A stretch of 6,323 bases of DNA from Niveispirillum sp. Lineage in GTDB: Bacteria > Pseudomonadota > Alphaproteobacteria > Azospirillales > Azospirillaceae. Position 1 is the first letter of the stretch; every line of letters starts with the position of its first letter. The stretch is taken from NCBI GenBank assembly GCA_016463045.1, contig JAEMSB010000051.1:7810-14132 (forward strand), written 5' to 3'. Shown here piece by piece: positions 5,571 to 6,323 of this stretch. Below the pieces are notes generated by a model, which worked only from the letters and a program-made list of their open reading frames with translations, searched no databases and was not told the origin of the DNA. The translations under genes and the position numbers were made by a program.

Positions 5571-6323
5571 TCAGCCCTCGCCCATGCCGGCCAGCAGCTT
5601 GCCCGTCTCCACGGCGGCATCTACCTGCACCATGCCGACGGTGTGATAGCCGCTATCGACATGCAGGTTCTCACCCGTCACGCCGCTGCCCAGATCGGAC
5701 AGCAGGAACAGGCCGGCATTGCCGACCTCATTGATGGTGACGTTGCGGCGCAGAGGCGCGTTCAACTCGTTCCATTTCAGGATATAGCGGAAATCGCCGA
5801 TGCCGCTGGCGGCCAGCGTCTTGATCGGGCCGGCGGAGATGGAATTGACGCGGATGCCCTGCGGGCCCAGGTCGTTTGCCAGATACTTGACGCTGGCTTC
5901 CAGCGCCGCCTTGGCCACGCCCATGACATTATAATGCGGCATCACCTTTTCCGCCCCGTAATAGGACAGGGTCAGCAGGCTGCCGCCTTCCTTCATCAGC
6001 GGAACCGCGCGCTGGGCCACGGCGGTGAAGGAGTAGCAGGAAATATCCAGGCTCTTCAGGAAGTTGCCGCGCGTGGTATTGAGGTACAGCCCGTCCAGCT
6101 CGTTCTTGTCGGAAAAGGCGATGGCATGCACCACGAAATCCAGGCCGCCCCACTTTTCCTTGATCGTTTCGAAGGCCGCGTCGATGCTGGCCTCATCCGT
6201 CACGTCACAGGGCAGCAGGATATCGGAACCAACCTGATCGGCCAGCGGCTTCACGCGCTTCAGCAGTGCGTCGCCCTGGTAGGTGAAAGCCAGCTGGGCG
6301 CCATGCTGGGCCGCGACCTGGGC
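5571..6323 (-). CDS. fabI: Enoyl-[acyl-carrier-protein] reductase, NADH type (5' end outside window)
   Basis: This enzyme reduces trans-2-enoyl-ACP to acyl-ACP, the last step of each fatty-acid elongation cycle. The frame is open to the window edge; 250 residues are visible. By alignment to E. coli FabI (catalytic Tyr156/Lys163 against Tyr131/Lys138 here, in YNVMGVAK) about 25 N-terminal residues, including the first glycine-rich NAD loop, are missing. Visible family marks are AFTYQGDALLKRVKPLA, CDVTDEASID, LDFVVHAIAFSDKNEL, LTLSYYGAEKVMPHYN (with the active-site Tyr ten residues before Tyr131), RVNSISAGPIKTLAASGI and the end GENLHVDSGYHTVGM. This is the short-chain dehydrogenase type that triclosan-like inhibitors target in general. 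Met or Val codons within the frame near 6254 are internal and not the true start. It is the first visible gene of the fabI-aroC-oxygenase unit. Confidence 0.96.
   Translation of the reverse strand, partial: AQVAAQHGAQLAFTYQGDALLKRVKPLADQVGSDILLPCDVTDEASIDAAFETIKEKWGGLDFVVHAIAFSDKNELDGLYLNTTRGNFLKSLDISCYSFTAVAQRAVPLMKEGGSLLTLSYYGAEKVMPHYNVMGVAKAALEASVKYLANDLGPQGIRVNSISAGPIKTLAASGIGDFRYILKWNELNAPLRRNVTINEVGNAGLFLLSDLGSGVTGENLHVDSGYHTVGMVQVDAAVETGKLLAGMGEG

Noticed and set aside
5564..5620. Longer aroC start at 5620
   Set aside because: The added 19 residues are unlike any chorismate synthase N-terminus and lie within the fabI coding end; the ATG at 5563 gives the canonical MAGNSFG start.
4481..5734. 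Plus-strand open frame of 417 residues opposite aroC
   Set aside because: It is the antisense shadow of aroC and the end of fabI, both of which carry clear family signatures; its His/Gly/Ala-rich translation shows no recognisable domain.

Overview
The window is GC-rich (roughly 60-65% by eye), densely coded DNA that looks like a free-living alphaproteobacterial chromosome. A Rhodospirillales or Azospirillaceae-type genome is my best guess, from the fabI-aroC neighbourhood, the MotA/OmpA pair and the protein styles. This placement is an inference and was not tested. I see no insertion sequence, integrase, CRISPR array, tRNA or rRNA.

Left block, plus strand (1-1953). Two adjacent genes make a non-flagellar motor-type pair. 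The first is the 3' part of a MotA/TolQ/ExbB-family proton-channel subunit, cut by the window edge. Three bases after it comes a MotB-like protein with one N-terminal membrane segment carrying a candidate proton-binding Asp, a long coiled coil and a C-terminal OmpA-type peptidoglycan-binding domain. The pair probably uses the proton gradient to act on the cell wall or envelope; its actual job is not evident.

Convergent junction (1954-2071). Two copies of a REP-like palindromic element lie here in opposite orientation and may end transcription from both sides.

Middle block, minus strand (3544 down to 2072). This is a compact three-gene cassette: an ArsR-type winged-helix repressor, a SRPBCC (START/AHSA1-like) protein, and a small exported protein that looks like the DUF1579/lipocalin-like group. 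A perfect palindrome, GTAACC-N4-GGTTAC, ends two bases before the repressor start codon, with a TTGACT -35-like hexamer upstream. This suggests an autoregulated promoter and a leaderless or nearly leaderless mRNA.

Right block, minus strand (6323 down to 3618). fabI (enoyl-ACP reductase, 5' end outside the window), aroC (chorismate synthase) and a phytanoyl-CoA-dioxygenase-family Fe(II)/2-oxoglutarate oxygenase follow one another with a 7-base gap and then a 4-base ATGA overlap, so they are probably one transcription unit. The oxygenase resembles animal PHYHD1 unusually closely. A GC-rich hairpin after it separates this unit from the ArsR promoter.

Most of the window is ordinary housekeeping and accessory sequence. 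The points most worth a second look are the PHYHD1-like gene coupled to aroC, the ArsR operator with its apparently leaderless start, the inverted REP-like pair, and the uncharacterised MotA/MotB-like pair.
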